Origin: Sphingobium limneticum
GTDB lineage: Bacteria; Pseudomonadota; Alphaproteobacteria; Sphingomonadales; Sphingomonadaceae
DNA length: 64,000 bases
Direction of reading: 5' to 3'
Assembly (NCBI RefSeq): GCF_008710155.1
Contig: NZ_VYPZ01000004.1
Coordinates: 124,001-188,000, forward strand
Notes under the pieces: generated by a model
Seen by the model: the letters and a program-made list of their open reading frames with translations, nothing else
What the model was told of the DNA's origin: nothing
The model's database searches: none
Position numbers and translations under genes: made by a program
Shown: positions 41,685 to 50,219 of the stretch, piece by piece
Layout of the letters: every line of letters begins with the position of its first letter
Numbering within the stretch: position 1 is the stretch's first letter

Positions 41685-44264
41685 ATGAAGAACGCCGCTC
41701 TCTATCTCGCCTCGTCGGCGCTCACGGCTGTCGCACTCGCTGTCTCACCGGCGTCGGCACAGTCCGTCAGTTCGCCTGAGGATGCCGCCGCTGCGGACGC
41801 GGGGACGATCATCGTCACCGGTGTTCGCGGCGCACCGCGCACCATCGCCGAAAGCCCGGCGCCGATCGACGTGGTCAGCGCGGACAAGCTGCAGGCGACC
41901 GGCGCGGCGGAGTTCGGCGAAGCGCTGTCCAAACTGCTGCCCTCGCTCAATTTCGGATCGACCCATGCCGGCGTCTTTTCGGTCGGCCGACCCGTCACCA
42001 ACCGGGGTCTGGCGCCGGCCTATACGCTGGTGCTGGTGAACGGAAAGCGCCGGCACAACGGCGCCTTCCTCAACAATTCTACCACCGACACGTCGGGCGC
42101 CAACCCGGTCGATGTCGATATGATCGCGACCAGCGGCATCGACCGGATCGAAGTGCTGAAAGACAGCGCCGCCGCCCAATATGGCACCGATGCGATCGCC
42201 GGCGTCATCAATATCCAGCTGGCGCAGAAGGAAGGGCTGAGCGGCGATTTCACCTATGGCACGCTCTATTCGGCCAATGGCAAGCCCGACAGCTGGAAGG
42301 GCACGATCCGCTACGGCACGAAGATCGGCGACGATGGCGGCTTCCTGACCGTTAGCGGCGACATTCGGAAACGGGGCGGCGCCTGGTGGAATCTGGCCGC
42401 GACCGACACCAACCTTTACGGCCTTCCATCGGGCCGCACGATCGACCAAGTCGTGGCCTCCAGCGGCCTGACCCGCGCGCAGGTGGAGGCGAACATCGCC
42501 GACGCCAATGCCCGCAACGCCGCCTGGAACCGCGACGGCGCCCATAATGGCGACCCGCAGATCAAGGCGTTCAACCTGGGCTATAACGCCCAGCTGCCGG
42601 TGACGGACAATGCCACCCTCTACAGTTTCGGCACCTATGGCGAGCGTGACGCCCAGATCGGCAACAATTTCCGCCGCCCCAACAGCACCGCCAATTTCAC
42701 CGCGCTTTTCCCGAATGGCTATTATCCGCTCAACAATATCGACGAGACGGATTTCCAGTTCGTCGGCGGCCTGAAAGGCACGCTGATCGGCTGGGACTAT
42801 GATATTTCCACCTCGTTCGGCCGCAACGCCAGCCGGCAATTTTCCAAGCTCTCCATCCGCCCGTCGCTCGGCCCGGACAGCCCGACCACTTGGCCCAATC
42901 TGGCCAATTTCGAATTCCGCCAGTGGACCCACAATGTCGATCTGCATCGCGAATATGACATCGGTTTCGCCAAGCCTTTGCAGGTGTCGATCGGCGGCGA
43001 ATATCGCCTCGACCGTTTCCGCACCTTCGCCGGCGATCCGCTGGCCTATCAGCCGGCAACCTACACGTTCCAGCCGGGCGACCAGCAATATGACTGGAAT
43101 GTCGGCCGTGTCGCCTCCCCGGTGGTGCAGGGCGCGATCGTCCTGTCGCCCGCCGACGAAGCCGACATCAGCCGCAAAGTCTATGCCGGCTATATCGACC
43201 TTGGCCTTTATCCGACCGACGCCTGGTATATCGGCGCGGCGTTGCGGGCCGAACATTATAGCGACGGCTCCGGCAGCCCGATCGGCCTGAAGCTCAACAG
43301 CCGCTATGAAATCTCCCCGGCGCTCGCCGTTCGCGGCACCGTGGGCACCGGCTTCCGCGCGCCGTCGCTGACGCAGATCGGCTATGCCCAGACGGACGGG
43401 CGCACCTCCTCCTTCTTCAACGCGGCGACCGGCCAGACCGAACTGCGCCCGACCGTCGCAAAGCTGGTGACGGCGGACAGCAATGTCGGCCAGTTGCTCG
43501 GCGCCAAGCCGCTCAAGGCGGAAAAGACCTGGAATGCGGGCCTTGGCATCGTCTTCACGCCCTTGCCTGCGCTCTCGATCACGCTCGATGGCTATTATAT
43601 CAAGATCAAGGATCGGATCGAGCGCACCGGCCGCCTGTTCGGCACCGGCATTTCCGCGATCCTGGCCGCCAACGGCCTGTCCGATGTGGAGCAGGCGGAA
43701 TATTTCATCAACGCCGCCGATACGGAAACGAAGGGCTTCGACCTCGTCGCCGACTATTCGACCGGCCTGGGCGATTTCGGCAAGCTCGGCCTCACCTTCG
43801 CCTTCAACTATAGCAAGACCAAGGTGACGGACATCGTCGCCACCCCGGCGCAGTTGTTCGCGGCCAATGGCACGTCCTTGCTGGGTGCCGGCTCGGTCTT
43901 CTTCGGCGGCGACAAGATCGGCGAGCTGGAAGTGCTTCAGCCGCACACGAAGCTGGTCAGTACGCTGAACTGGAGCAAGGGCATTTTCGGCTTCAGCCTG
44001 ACCAACACCCGCTACGGCAAATATACGCAGCGCACCGCGGCGGGCGACGACCGCTATTTCGGCGCAAAGATCATCACCGACGCCAGCATCAGCGCGAAGG
44101 TGACGGACTTCGCCACCCTCTCGGTCGGCGCCACCAACCTGTTCGACGTCCGCCCCGAAACCAACGGGCCGGGCAATCCCCAGACGGGGCAGGGCTATTA
44201 TGGCCCATCGCCCTTCAACCCAGCGGGTGGCTATTATTATGGGCGGATCGCTCTTGCTTTCTGA
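41685..44264 (+). CDS. TonB-dependent receptor of the sulfonate island
   Basis: An 859-residue outer-membrane receptor. The ATG at 41685 is preferred over 41679 because GGGGGA (41671-41676) is then 8 bases away. Signal peptide MKNAALYLASSALTAVALAV and following, cleaved near ASA-QS. The TonB-box/plug region is GTIIVTGVRGAPRTIAESPA, with GEALSKLLPSLNF and NRGLAPAYTLVLVNGKRRHN, then IDRIEVLKDSAAAQYGTDAI. It is of a different subfamily from the two receptors at 9887 and 12306. Flanking binding proteins suggest import of organosulfur compounds across the outer membrane. Its last 26 bases overlap the next gene. Confidence 0.92.
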   Translation: MKNAALYLASSALTAVALAVSPASAQSVSSPEDAAAADAGTIIVTGVRGAPRTIAESPAPIDVVSADKLQATGAAEFGEALSKLLPSLNFGSTHAGVFSVGRPVTNRGLAPAYTLVLVNGKRRHNGAFLNNSTTDTSGANPVDVDMIATSGIDRIEVLKDSAAAQYGTDAIAGVINIQLAQKEGLSGDFTYGTLYSANGKPDSWKGTIRYGTKIGDDGGFLTVSGDIRKRGGAWWNLAATDTNLYGLPSGRTIDQVVASSGLTRAQVEANIADANARNAAWNRDGAHNGDPQIKAFNLGYNAQLPVTDNATLYSFGTYGERDAQIGNNFRRPNSTANFTALFPNGYYPLNNIDETDFQFVGGLKGTLIGWDYDISTSFGRNASRQFSKLSIRPSLGPDSPTTWPNLANFEFRQWTHNVDLHREYDIGFAKPLQVSIGGEYRLDRFRTFAGDPLAYQPATYTFQPGDQQYDWNVGRVASPVVQGAIVLSPADEADISRKVYAGYIDLGLYPTDAWYIGAALRAEHYSDGSGSPIGLKLNSRYEISPALAVRGTVGTGFRAPSLTQIGYAQTDGRTSSFFNAATGQTELRPTVAKLVTADSNVGQLLGAKPLKAEKTWNAGLGIVFTPLPALSITLDGYYIKIKDRIERTGRLFGTGISAILAANGLSDVEQAEYFINAADTETKGFDLVADYSTGLGDFGKLGLTFAFNYSKTKVTDIVATPAQLFAANGTSLLGAGSVFFGGDKIGELEVLQPHTKLVSTLNWSKGIFGFSLTNTRYGKYTQRTAAGDDRYFGAKIITDASISAKVTDFATLSVGATNLFDVRPETNGPGNPQTGQGYYGPSPFNPAGGYYYGRIALAF

Positions 44265-45204
44265 TCGACGCACGTTCCTCGCCGGCGCCGCGGCGCTCGG
44301 CCTTGCCGCCTGCGGTGGGGCCGGGAAGGGCGCACGGACGAAGCTGGTCCTGGGCGATCAGGTCCACCTCCTCCAGTCGAAGGCGGAGGCGGCGGGTACG
44401 CTCAAGGATCTGGCTTACGACATCGAATGGGCCAATTTCGTCGGTGCCGCGCCCTTGCTGGAGGCGCTCAATGCCGGGGCGGTCGATACCGCGCCGGCGG
44501 GCGACCTGCCGGTGGTGCTGGCGGCGGCGGCCGGCGCCCCGCTCAAGATCGTCGCCGCTTCGGTGTCCTCCACTCGCGACATCGCCATCATCGTGCCGCC
44601 CGGTTCGCCGATCCGCACTGTCGCTGATCTGGCCGGCCACCGCGTGATCGTGTCCAGCGCGCGGGGCAGCATCTCCCATTATCTCCTGCTCGAAGCGCTC
44701 AAGGAGGCGAAGGTCGATCGCAAGGCGGTCGATATCGGCTTCATGCTGCCCAATGACGCCGCTGCCGCCTTCGCCGCCGGACGGATCGAGGTCTGGGCGA
44801 CCTTCGGCACCTATCAACTGGCGGCGGAGCAGCGCGGCGCGCGGGTGCTGCGCGACGGGCAGGGGATCAACACCGGCCTGCTCCTGATCGCCGCGTCGCA
44901 GGCGGCGCTGGACGACACTGCCAAGCGGGAGGCGCTGACGAACATGCTCGGCCGCTTCCGCGCGGCCGGCCAATGGGCGCAATCGCATAGCGAAGCCTAT
45001 GCCGGCGTCTTTGCCAAGGCGACGGGCGTGGACCCGAAGCTGGCGAAGCTGATCGTGGATCGACAAAGTTCGGTTCTGGTCGCGCCCGACGCGGCCGTCA
45101 TCACGCCGCTGCAACGCGTGGTCGATCGATTCCATGCCGATGGCGAATTGCCCGTCCATGTCGACGTCGCAAGGATCGTCGATGCCAGCGTCTTCCCGGC
45201 ATGA
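44239..45204 (+). CDS. Sulfonate-type ABC substrate-binding lipoprotein
   Basis: A 321-residue protein. The ATG at 44239 lies within the end of the receptor gene (26-base overlap). Twin Arg and lipobox are visible: LSDRRTFLAGAAALGLAACG, with the lipid-modified Cys in LAAC. The body matches the other two binding proteins (DIEWANFVGAAPLLEALNAG, VDTAPAGDLPVVLAAAAGAP, DLAGHRVIVSSARGSISHYL, GRIEVWATFGTYQLAAEQRG). Translational coupling to a TonB receptor is direct evidence for a shared ligand. A separate permease is absent. Confidence 0.88.
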   Translation: MGGSLLLSDRRTFLAGAAALGLAACGGAGKGARTKLVLGDQVHLLQSKAEAAGTLKDLAYDIEWANFVGAAPLLEALNAGAVDTAPAGDLPVVLAAAAGAPLKIVAASVSSTRDIAIIVPPGSPIRTVADLAGHRVIVSSARGSISHYLLLEALKEAKVDRKAVDIGFMLPNDAAAAFAAGRIEVWATFGTYQLAAEQRGARVLRDGQGINTGLLLIAASQAALDDTAKREALTNMLGRFRAAGQWAQSHSEAYAGVFAKATGVDPKLAKLIVDRQSSVLVAPDAAVITPLQRVVDRFHADGELPVHVDVARIVDASVFPA

Positions 45205-45286
45205 GCCACGCTCGTCCATCCATCAGACATTCTCATTGGGCGGCTCCCTGCCGCCTGCCTACATTTGCCCATAAAGGAGCATCCCC

Positions 45287-46078
45287 ATGGCCACAGTCCT
45301 GAAAGACGATCGTTTTCGTGCACCCGGCATCAGCGAAGCGGAATGGAAGGTCCGTGTTGATCTCGCCGCTTTCTATCGCCTGTCCGCCCTCTATGGCTGG
45401 GACGATTTTCTCTATACCCATATCTCGGCGCGAGTACCGGGTCCGGATCATCATTTCCTGATCAACCCGTTTGGCCTGATGTTCGATGAAATCACCGCGT
45501 CCAGCCTGGTGAAGGTCGATCTCGACGGCAATGTCATCGGGGACAGCGACTATGGCATCAACTATGCCGGCTATGTGATCCATTCGGCGATCCACGCCGC
45601 GCGCGACGATGCCCATTATATCGCCCATTTCCACAGCGCCGACGGCATGGCCGTATCCGCCCATGCCGAAGGGCTGCTGCCGCTCAACCAGCGCGCGCTC
45701 GCCCTCATCCCGCGCATTTCCTATCATGATTATGAAGGCGTGGCGCTCAACCTGGACGAGCGGGAACGCATCGTCGCAGACCTCGGCGATACCAAGGTGA
45801 TGCTGCTGCGCAATCACGGCACGCTGGCGCTGGGCGCTTCGCCCGGTGAAGCGTTCAGCGGCATTTATCATCTGGAGGAAGCCTGCAAGGCGCAGGTCCG
45901 CACGCTCTCCATCGGTCGCGACAATGTGTTGATCGCACCTGAAGCCGCGCAGGAAGAAGTGCGCCGCCAGATCAGCCGCGAACGCAAGCCGGTCGAAGGG
46001 GGCAAATCGCATCACGACCTGGTCTGGGAAGCTGCGTTGCGCAAGGCGGGCCGCCATTCGCCCGGCTTCGACGCGTAA
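45287..46078 (+). CDS. Class II aldolase/adducin-family protein
   Basis: A 263-residue protein with the class II aldolase (AraD/FucA) fold. Zinc-ligand motifs are HFHSADG (about residues 118-124) and LRNHGTLALG (about 181-190), plus YTHISARVPG early on. The ATG at 45287 follows AAAGGAG. Members cleave or epimerise hydroxylated phosphates, or act as decarboxylases. It is 15 bases upstream of a DszA-like monooxygenase and probably handles the carbon fragment set free by desulfonation. The substrate is unknown. Confidence 0.88.
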   Translation: MATVLKDDRFRAPGISEAEWKVRVDLAAFYRLSALYGWDDFLYTHISARVPGPDHHFLINPFGLMFDEITASSLVKVDLDGNVIGDSDYGINYAGYVIHSAIHAARDDAHYIAHFHSADGMAVSAHAEGLLPLNQRALALIPRISYHDYEGVALNLDERERIVADLGDTKVMLLRNHGTLALGASPGEAFSGIYHLEEACKAQVRTLSIGRDNVLIAPEAAQEEVRRQISRERKPVEGGKSHHDLVWEAALRKAGRHSPGFDA

Positions 46079-46093
46079 GGACAGGGTAGGGGC

Positions 46094-47443
46094 ATGTCGC
46101 AACGCCAGTTGAAACTTGGCCTCGTCCCGACCGGCGTGGGCGGCCCCGGCGACAGTAATCGCTGGCTGGACACGGACATTCCGATCGACGCCAGCGTCAA
46201 TATCGACTGGTATATCGATGTCGTGCGCCAGGCGGAGGCCGCGAAGTTCGACCTCGTCTTCATCGTCGACAGCCAGTTCATCACCGCCCATTCGCCGCCC
46301 CATTATCTTAACCGGCTGGAACCGCTCACCCTCCTGTCGGCACTGGCCGTGGCGACCAGGCATATCGGCCTGGTCGCCACGCTCACCACATCCTATAACG
46401 ACCCGTTCAGTCTCGCCCGCCGCTTCGCCTCGCTCGACCTGATCAGCAAGGGGCGCGCCGGCTGGAATGTCGTGACCAGCGGAGACGCCGGCACGGCCGG
46501 CAATTTCAGCCAGCCAGAGCATTTCGACTATGACACCCGCTATCGTCGCGCGGTCGAGTTCCTTGATGTGGCGCGTGGCCTCTGGTCCAGCTGGGAAGAA
46601 GGTGCACTGGTCCGCGATCGCGCGACCGGCCAATTTCTCGACCCCGACAAGCTGCACCGGCTGGATCACAAGGGCGAATTTTTCCAGGTCGTCGGCCCGC
46701 TCAATCTCCAGCGTTCGCCACAGGGCGAGCCGGTCATCTTCCAGGCGGGCGACAGCGATCAGGGCCGCGATCTGGGTGCCGGCATCGCCGACGCCATCTT
46801 CACTCACGCCGCCACGATCGAGCAGGGGCAGGCCTTCTATGCCGACTTGAAAGGCCGGGCCATACGCCAGGGCCGCAACCCGGATGAGATCGTCATCCTG
46901 CCCGGCTTTACCGTCTATGTCGGCGATACGGATGCGGACGCGCAGGATATCCAGCGCCGCTATCGCGAACTGGACCAGAGTTTCGATCAGGCGCTGGCCG
47001 AATTCGGCCGCCCGTTCGGCTGGCATGATTTCCGCCAATATGATCCCGACGCCCCCTTCCCGGTACAGGCGCTGGAAGCCGCGAAGAACAGCTTCTACAC
47101 GCAGGCCAAGGCGGTCACGGATCAGGCCGTCGAACAGGGGCTGACCCTGCGGCAGGCGGTCGAGCGGGCGCGGGCCGGGCGCGGCAGTCCCTTCGTGGGA
47201 TCGGCGGAAACGGTCGCAAACGAAATCCAGCGCTGGTTCGAAGGGCGCGCGCTCGACGGCCTCAACGTCCATCTGGGCCATCCGGCGCAATTCAAGCGTT
47301 TCGCGGCGGAGGTAGTACCGATCCTTCAGGACCGCGGCCTGTTCCGCACGGACTATGAAGCGGACACGCTGCGCGGCAATCTGGGCCTGCCGATCCTGCC
47401 CAGTCAGCACCGGCGGGAGGGCCGCCGCCGCGACGCAGCCTGA
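46094..47443 (+). CDS. LLM-class flavin monooxygenase, DszA/NtaA type
   Basis: A 449-residue paralogue of the enzymes at 28462 and 50216. Blocks: [85 protein letters not shown] and [17 protein letters not shown]. It should use FMNH2 and oxygen to break a C-S or C-N bond. It follows the aldolase gene by 15 bases and ends about 100 bases before the peroxiredoxin-like gene. It is closer to the 50216 protein (both have NIDWYI/NINWYI and FIVDS) than to the 28462 one. Confidence 0.9.
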   Translation: MSQRQLKLGLVPTGVGGPGDSNRWLDTDIPIDASVNIDWYIDVVRQAEAAKFDLVFIVDSQFITAHSPPHYLNRLEPLTLLSALAVATRHIGLVATLTTSYNDPFSLARRFASLDLISKGRAGWNVVTSGDAGTAGNFSQPEHFDYDTRYRRAVEFLDVARGLWSSWEEGALVRDRATGQFLDPDKLHRLDHKGEFFQVVGPLNLQRSPQGEPVIFQAGDSDQGRDLGAGIADAIFTHAATIEQGQAFYADLKGRAIRQGRNPDEIVILPGFTVYVGDTDADAQDIQRRYRELDQSFDQALAEFGRPFGWHDFRQYDPDAPFPVQALEAAKNSFYTQAKAVTDQAVEQGLTLRQAVERARAGRGSPFVGSAETVANEIQRWFEGRALDGLNVHLGHPAQFKRFAAEVVPILQDRGLFRTDYEADTLRGNLGLPILPSQHRREGRRRDAA

Positions 47444-47548
47444 GCCAATCGCCTGAAACTATGAAAAATCTTCGATCCTCATCCGCCAACTCTCATTGGC
47501 GGCGATCGCCTACGCTTGCCATCATGGCCTCAACTCCAGGAGATCATG

Positions 47549-48208
47549 ATGGCCACACTTCTCATTGAACCGCTCAAGGATCGTTTCGCCGCGTTGCAGG
47601 CGGATCGGGCGCGCAGCTGGGCGCCGGCACAGCTGGAGGCCAATGCGGCCGTGCGCCGCCAGCTTGTCGATCGGTTCGACCCTGCCGATGTGGCGCAGCC
47701 GGGCGACAGCCTGCCGCCCTTGTCCTTCACGGACGTCGGCGGCGATACGCTGACGCTGGACGCGCTGACCGCCGAAGGGCCCGCGCTGCTGCTCCTCTTC
47801 CGCTTCGCCACCTGCGCGGCTGACAATATCGCCTTGCCCTATTATGCGCAGGCGCTGGCGCCGGCCTTGGCCGATCGCAACATTCCGCTGCTGGCGCTCA
47901 GCCCGCAAATCCCCGATCGCCTGCGTGAGATCAAGCAGCGCCACGGCCTGCCTTTCCCGGTCGCGACCGATGCGGATAATGGGCTGGCGCGGTTGCTCAA
48001 CGTCGCCTTCCGACCCGAAGATCGGCCTTCGCCACCGCCGGCCGGATGGATCGGCGAAGTGACCGGCACAGATAGCTGGGAATTGCCGCAACCCACGGCA
48101 TTGCTGGTGGGGCCAGGCCGGATCGTCCAATGGCTCCATGTCAGCCCCGACTGGCTGGACCGACCAGAAGCGGCGGACATTCTTCGCCAGATCGACGGCA
48201 GGGTTTGA
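47549..48208 (+). CDS. Peroxiredoxin-like (AhpC/TSA) protein with altered active site
   Basis: A 219-residue thioredoxin-fold protein; the ATG at 47549 has AGGAGA 5 bases upstream. The layout is that of AhpC/TSA relatives: PGDSLPPLSFTDVGGDTLTL, the active loop LLFRFATCAADNIALPYYAQ and the strand NIPLLALSPQIPDRLREIKQ. The single Cys in ATCAAD replaces the usual T-x-x-C or CPAC pattern; a second nearby Cys is missing (Asp instead). It may be a one-Cys peroxidase protecting against peroxide leaking from the flavin monooxygenases, or may have lost activity. Confidence 0.78.
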   Translation: MATLLIEPLKDRFAALQADRARSWAPAQLEANAAVRRQLVDRFDPADVAQPGDSLPPLSFTDVGGDTLTLDALTAEGPALLLLFRFATCAADNIALPYYAQALAPALADRNIPLLALSPQIPDRLREIKQRHGLPFPVATDADNGLARLLNVAFRPEDRPSPPPAGWIGEVTGTDSWELPQPTALLVGPGRIVQWLHVSPDWLDRPEAADILRQIDGRV

Positions 48209-48211
48209 GAT

Positions 48212-48240
48212 GAAAAGGGGGCGGAAAACGCCTCCTTTTC
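48212..48240. terminator. Terminator between convergent genes
   Basis: GAAAAGGGGGCG - loop gaaaa - CGCCTCCTTTTC forms a 12-bp stem with one G-U pair. A-rich and T-rich ends on both sides give activity in either direction. It lies right between the peroxiredoxin-like (+) and ferredoxin (-) stop codons. Confidence 0.85.
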
Positions 48241-48627
48241 TTATCCCCGATCGGCCTTGAAGGCGGCATAGCGCCGCGTGGCGATCTCCGCCCCTTCGCG
48301 CAGCAATGGCCCCAATCGCCAGAAATCGCTCAAATGCCCTTCGCCCGGCGCGGCGTCCTGATCCCATCCATAATCATGGCGCAACCGCCCCAGCTGGCCG
48401 CCGTCCAAAATCGCCTGCGGCGTGATGGTCGGCCGGGCCAGCTGGTCGGGATCGACATAGATGGCGTCGGACTCGCAATAGAGCTCGCACATATAACAGG
48501 TCTGGCACTGGTCGATCCGGGCGATCACCGGGGCACCATCCGTCCGCGCGTCCAGCACATGGGTGGGGCAGGCGGCAACGCAGCTATTGCAGCCGTCGCA
48601 CCGCTCCTCGAAAATATGGGCGATCAT
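48241..48627 (-). CDS. Ferredoxin-type 2x[4Fe-4S] protein (AprB-like)
   Basis: A 128-residue iron-sulfur protein. Two cluster motifs are present: CDGCNSCVAACP (about residues 10-21) and CQTCYMCELYCE (about 41-52), then an approximately 75-residue C-terminal tail as in adenylylsulfate reductase beta subunits. It overlaps the flavoprotein gene by 4 bases, so the two are likely subunits of one enzyme. It would carry electrons to or from the FAD partner. Similar pairs occur in bacterial sulfonate clusters; the reaction is not established. Confidence 0.88.
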   Translation of the reverse strand: MIAHIFEERCDGCNSCVAACPTHVLDARTDGAPVIARIDQCQTCYMCELYCESDAIYVDPDQLARPTITPQAILDGGQLGRLRHDYGWDQDAAPGEGHLSDFWRLGPLLREGAEIATRRYAAFKADRG

Positions 48628-50219
48628 GCGGCGACTTCCTTTAATTGGGTCTGGGATATGGCGTGATCGAAGCGGGTCCAGACTTGCTCCAGCCCGCCGG
48701 TCAGCAGACGTCGGGCCTGCGCCGGATCGACCAGCGGCCTGTCCTCGCGCATATGCAGCCCCCGGCTTTCGTCACGCGTCAGCGCGGCGGCCCCGACCCA
48801 GCGCGCGCTGGCCAGCATCGCCGCCTGCTCGCGCAAGGCAACCCGGCCCAGACCCCGGGCATGGCCATGATCGGCCATATCCCGCCACAGTTCATCGAGC
48901 CGTTCCTGCGCCGCTTCCAGCTTGGCCGCGCTGCGCCAGAGCGTCCCGTCGAAGGCGATGGTGAAGGCCTGCACGGCCGGAACCACAGGTGTCAGGTCGA
49001 TGGCGCGCACGGTCGCAGCCGGCCGCAATCCTGCCCGCCCGATCGCCTTGCCGGGTGCGGCTTTACCCATCCGTAACGCCGCCAGCGCGGCCGCCTTGCC
49101 AGCTACCCGGCCGGATGTCAGCGCCCAGGCGGCATTTTGCGCGCCGCCGCCGCTGGTCGCCCCGGCGATCAGTTCACGCGTCGCGCAATCGCCCACGGCA
49201 TACAGGCCCTCGACGCTGGTGCGGCAATCCTCGTCGATAATCTGCAAGCCCCCGGTCCCGCGCACCGTCCCCTCACCGAACAGGCGGATGGGGAAGCGAT
49301 TTTCGAACAGGTCGATCCCGCGCCGCTCGAACGGCGGCAACGATGCCGGCTGGATGCGGCGCAGCAATTGCTTCAGCAGGTCCGGCGCATCGCTCAGGTC
49401 CGCCAGCACCGGCCCGGCATCCATCGCCCGCGCCAATGCCTTCAAATGCGCAGCCTCGCCGCTCATCGGCGGCGGCACGTCCAGTTCCTGCCCCTCCGCA
49501 TCGAAGAAGCGCGCCGCGAAATAGGGCAGGGTGCGCGTCGAATTCCAAGCGGGCGACAGCGAATAGGAGGCGGAAAATTCCATGCCCGACAGCACGGCCC
49601 CGGCCTCCGCCGCCATCAGCAGCCCGTCGCCGGTATTGCCATGGCTGCCGATCAGCCCCGACCGGAAAGCGCAGCCACCCGTCGCCAAAATCACCGCCGG
49701 CGCGCGCACGCGCCAGTCGCGATCGTCCAGCCGCGCATGACCAGCCGCACCGACGATGGCGCCATCATCATCCTGCAACAATTCCAGCGCCGGATGATGG
49801 TCCAGGATCGTCACGCCCCGATCGACCGCAAAGCGGCGCAGCGCCCGCATATATTCCGGCCCGCGCACGCCCGAATAGAAAGTGCCGCCCTTCCCATCGG
49901 TATCGAACGGATAATAGGGCGTCAGTTCGGGCAGCGCGCGCCATGTCTCCTCGATGATCCGCGCCATCCAGTCGCGCTCGGCCAGGTCGAAGGAGCGCGC
50001 ATGCCGCTCTTCCACCGCCTGCGCCCGCTTGTCCGGCGCCACCGACCAATGATTGGGGCCGCCTGTCGCCGTGACGCCGCTGGTGCCGACAAAGCCCTTG
50101 TCCGCCAGCACGACGCGCGCCCCGGCTCGCGCGGCCGATGTCGCCGCCCAGCATGCCGCCATCCCGCCGCCGATGATCAGCACATCGGCGGTCAGGTCCA
50201 GCCCGTGCGGCTCGCTCAT
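48624..50219 (-). CDS. FAD-dependent oxidoreductase (AprA / fumarate-reductase-flavoprotein-like)
   Basis: A 531-residue flavoprotein. FAD binding: ADVLIIGGGMAACWAATSAA (about residues 11-30), GTSGVTATGGPNHWS (45-59), APAVILATGGCAF (172-184) and GLYAVGDCATRELIAGATSG (about 340-359); the C-terminal helical part starts near residue 415. The arrangement is that of succinate/fumarate/aspartate oxidase-like flavoproteins, with the ferredoxin partner making it AprAB-like. The overlap with a DszA-type monooxygenase (4 bases) places it in organosulfur oxidation. Genuine sulfite oxidation through APS is less likely because no ATP sulfurylase is nearby. Confidence 0.87.
   Translation of the reverse strand: MSEPHGLDLTADVLIIGGGMAACWAATSAARAGARVVLADKGFVGTSGVTATGGPNHWSVAPDKRAQAVEERHARSFDLAERDWMARIIEETWRALPELTPYYPFDTDGKGGTFYSGVRGPEYMRALRRFAVDRGVTILDHHPALELLQDDDGAIVGAAGHARLDDRDWRVRAPAVILATGGCAFRSGLIGSHGNTGDGLLMAAEAGAVLSGMEFSASYSLSPAWNSTRTLPYFAARFFDAEGQELDVPPPMSGEAAHLKALARAMDAGPVLADLSDAPDLLKQLLRRIQPASLPPFERRGIDLFENRFPIRLFGEGTVRGTGGLQIIDEDCRTSVEGLYAVGDCATRELIAGATSGGGAQNAAWALTSGRVAGKAAALAALRMGKAAPGKAIGRAGLRPAATVRAIDLTPVVPAVQAFTIAFDGTLWRSAAKLEAAQERLDELWRDMADHGHARGLGRVALREQAAMLASARWVGAAALTRDESRGLHMREDRPLVDPAQARRLLTGGLEQVWTRFDHAISQTQLKEVAA

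Noticed and set aside
41745..44273. 842-residue leftward open frame antisense to the third TonB receptor
   Set aside because: Composition is that of a GC-rich shadow; the sense frame is unmistakable.
45233..47410. 725-residue leftward open frame
   Set aside because: It is antisense to the aldolase and the flavin monooxygenase and shows no domain.
48241..50219. Naming the flavoprotein/ferredoxin pair as true APS reductase
   Set aside because: No ATP sulfurylase or APS-related gene is nearby and the flavoprotein motifs fit the broader fumarate-reductase-like family; only AprAB-like was kept.
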